From an uncultured Phenylobacterium sp. (GTDB lineage: Bacteria; Pseudomonadota; Alphaproteobacteria; Caulobacterales; Caulobacteraceae): a stretch of 6,149 nt of DNA. Each line of letters starts with the position of its first letter. Positions within the stretch are counted from its first letter, which is position 1. The notes under the pieces were generated by a model. That model worked only from the letters and a program-made list of their open reading frames with translations. It ran no database searches and was not told where the DNA came from. Made by a program: the position numbers and the translations under genes. The stretch is taken from contig CAMFIW010000196.1 in NCBI GenBank assembly GCA_945952355.1, positions 1-6,149 on the forward strand, written 5' to 3'. Positions 6,106 through 6,149 of this stretch are shown here, piece by piece.

Positions 6106-6149
6106 CTGTCTCTTATACACATCTGACGCTGCCGACGATATGCAGTGTG
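6106..6149. other. Untrimmed Nextera/Tn5 sequencing adapter (non-biological)
   Basis: The 19-base Tn5 mosaic end CTGTCTCTTATACACATCT occupies 6106-6124. It is followed by GACGCTGCCGACGA (6125-6138), the reverse complement of the Nextera Read 1 adapter tail. The next eight bases, TATGCAGT (6139-6146), are the reverse complement of the Nextera i5 index ACTGCATA (S506), and the final GTG (6147-6149) begins the reverse complement of the P5 arm. Translated in the ilvB frame it yields the false tail '[14 protein letters not shown]'. It should be removed before any annotation of ilvB. Confidence 0.98.

Noticed and set aside
6106..6124. Tn5/IS50-like transposon end next to ilvB
   Set aside because: The 19-base mosaic end is followed by Nextera adapter, i5 barcode and P5 bases, so it is a library artefact and not a mobile element.
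1..6149. A novel defence, toxin-antitoxin or mobile system
   Set aside because: Every sizeable frame belongs to a known housekeeping family or is a shadow. No repeat arrays, integrase, transposase or unassigned gene cluster was seen.

Overview
This is a GC-rich, densely packed chromosomal fragment that looks like housekeeping DNA from an alphaproteobacterium, most likely Caulobacteraceae (Caulobacter/Phenylobacterium type). That placement is an inference from protein flavour: the HflK N-terminus 'MPWNDN...GPWG', a MiaA with an alphaproteobacterial-type substrate loop, and a TTGACGG-type -35 element. It was not tested by a search. The last 44 bases are not biological. They are a Nextera (Tn5 tagmentation) adapter with an i5 barcode, so genomic sequence ends at about 6105.

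Layout. At 1-162 (minus) is the N-terminus of an Mrp/ApbC-type Fe-S carrier ATPase, cut by the window edge. A 142-bp divergent spacer carrying a perfect 7-bp inverted repeat separates it from hflK (305-1456, plus). hflK overlaps hflC by ATGA (1453-2343), and a GNAT acetyltransferase gene follows 3 nt later (2347-2934), giving a probable three-gene transcription unit. This unit converges on a minus-strand pair, with the two TAG stops overlapping in one CTAG. The pair is serB (phosphoserine phosphatase, 3637-4530) followed by a beta-phosphoglucomutase-like HAD hydrolase (2931-3587). serB is divergent from miaA (4529-5458, plus), and their start codons overlap in a single CATG. Downstream of miaA is a 168-bp leader and then the 5' part of ilvB (acetolactate synthase large subunit, from 5627), cut off by the adapter.

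The genes serve membrane-protease quality control (HflKC), serine synthesis (SerB), tRNA A37 modification (MiaA), Fe-S delivery (Mrp) and branched-chain amino acid synthesis (IlvB). The most informative non-coding element is the ilvB leader. It has a TTG-started 14-codon peptide with five consecutive branched-chain codons (Ile-Leu-Val-Leu-Val) behind a GGAG ribosome binding site, then nested hairpins and a GC stem with a six-T tract. This is the architecture of a translation-coupled transcription attenuator. No mobile element, CRISPR array, tRNA, rRNA or novel defence-like system was seen. Apart from the compact gene junctions, the ilvB leader and the adapter artefact, the window is ordinary.
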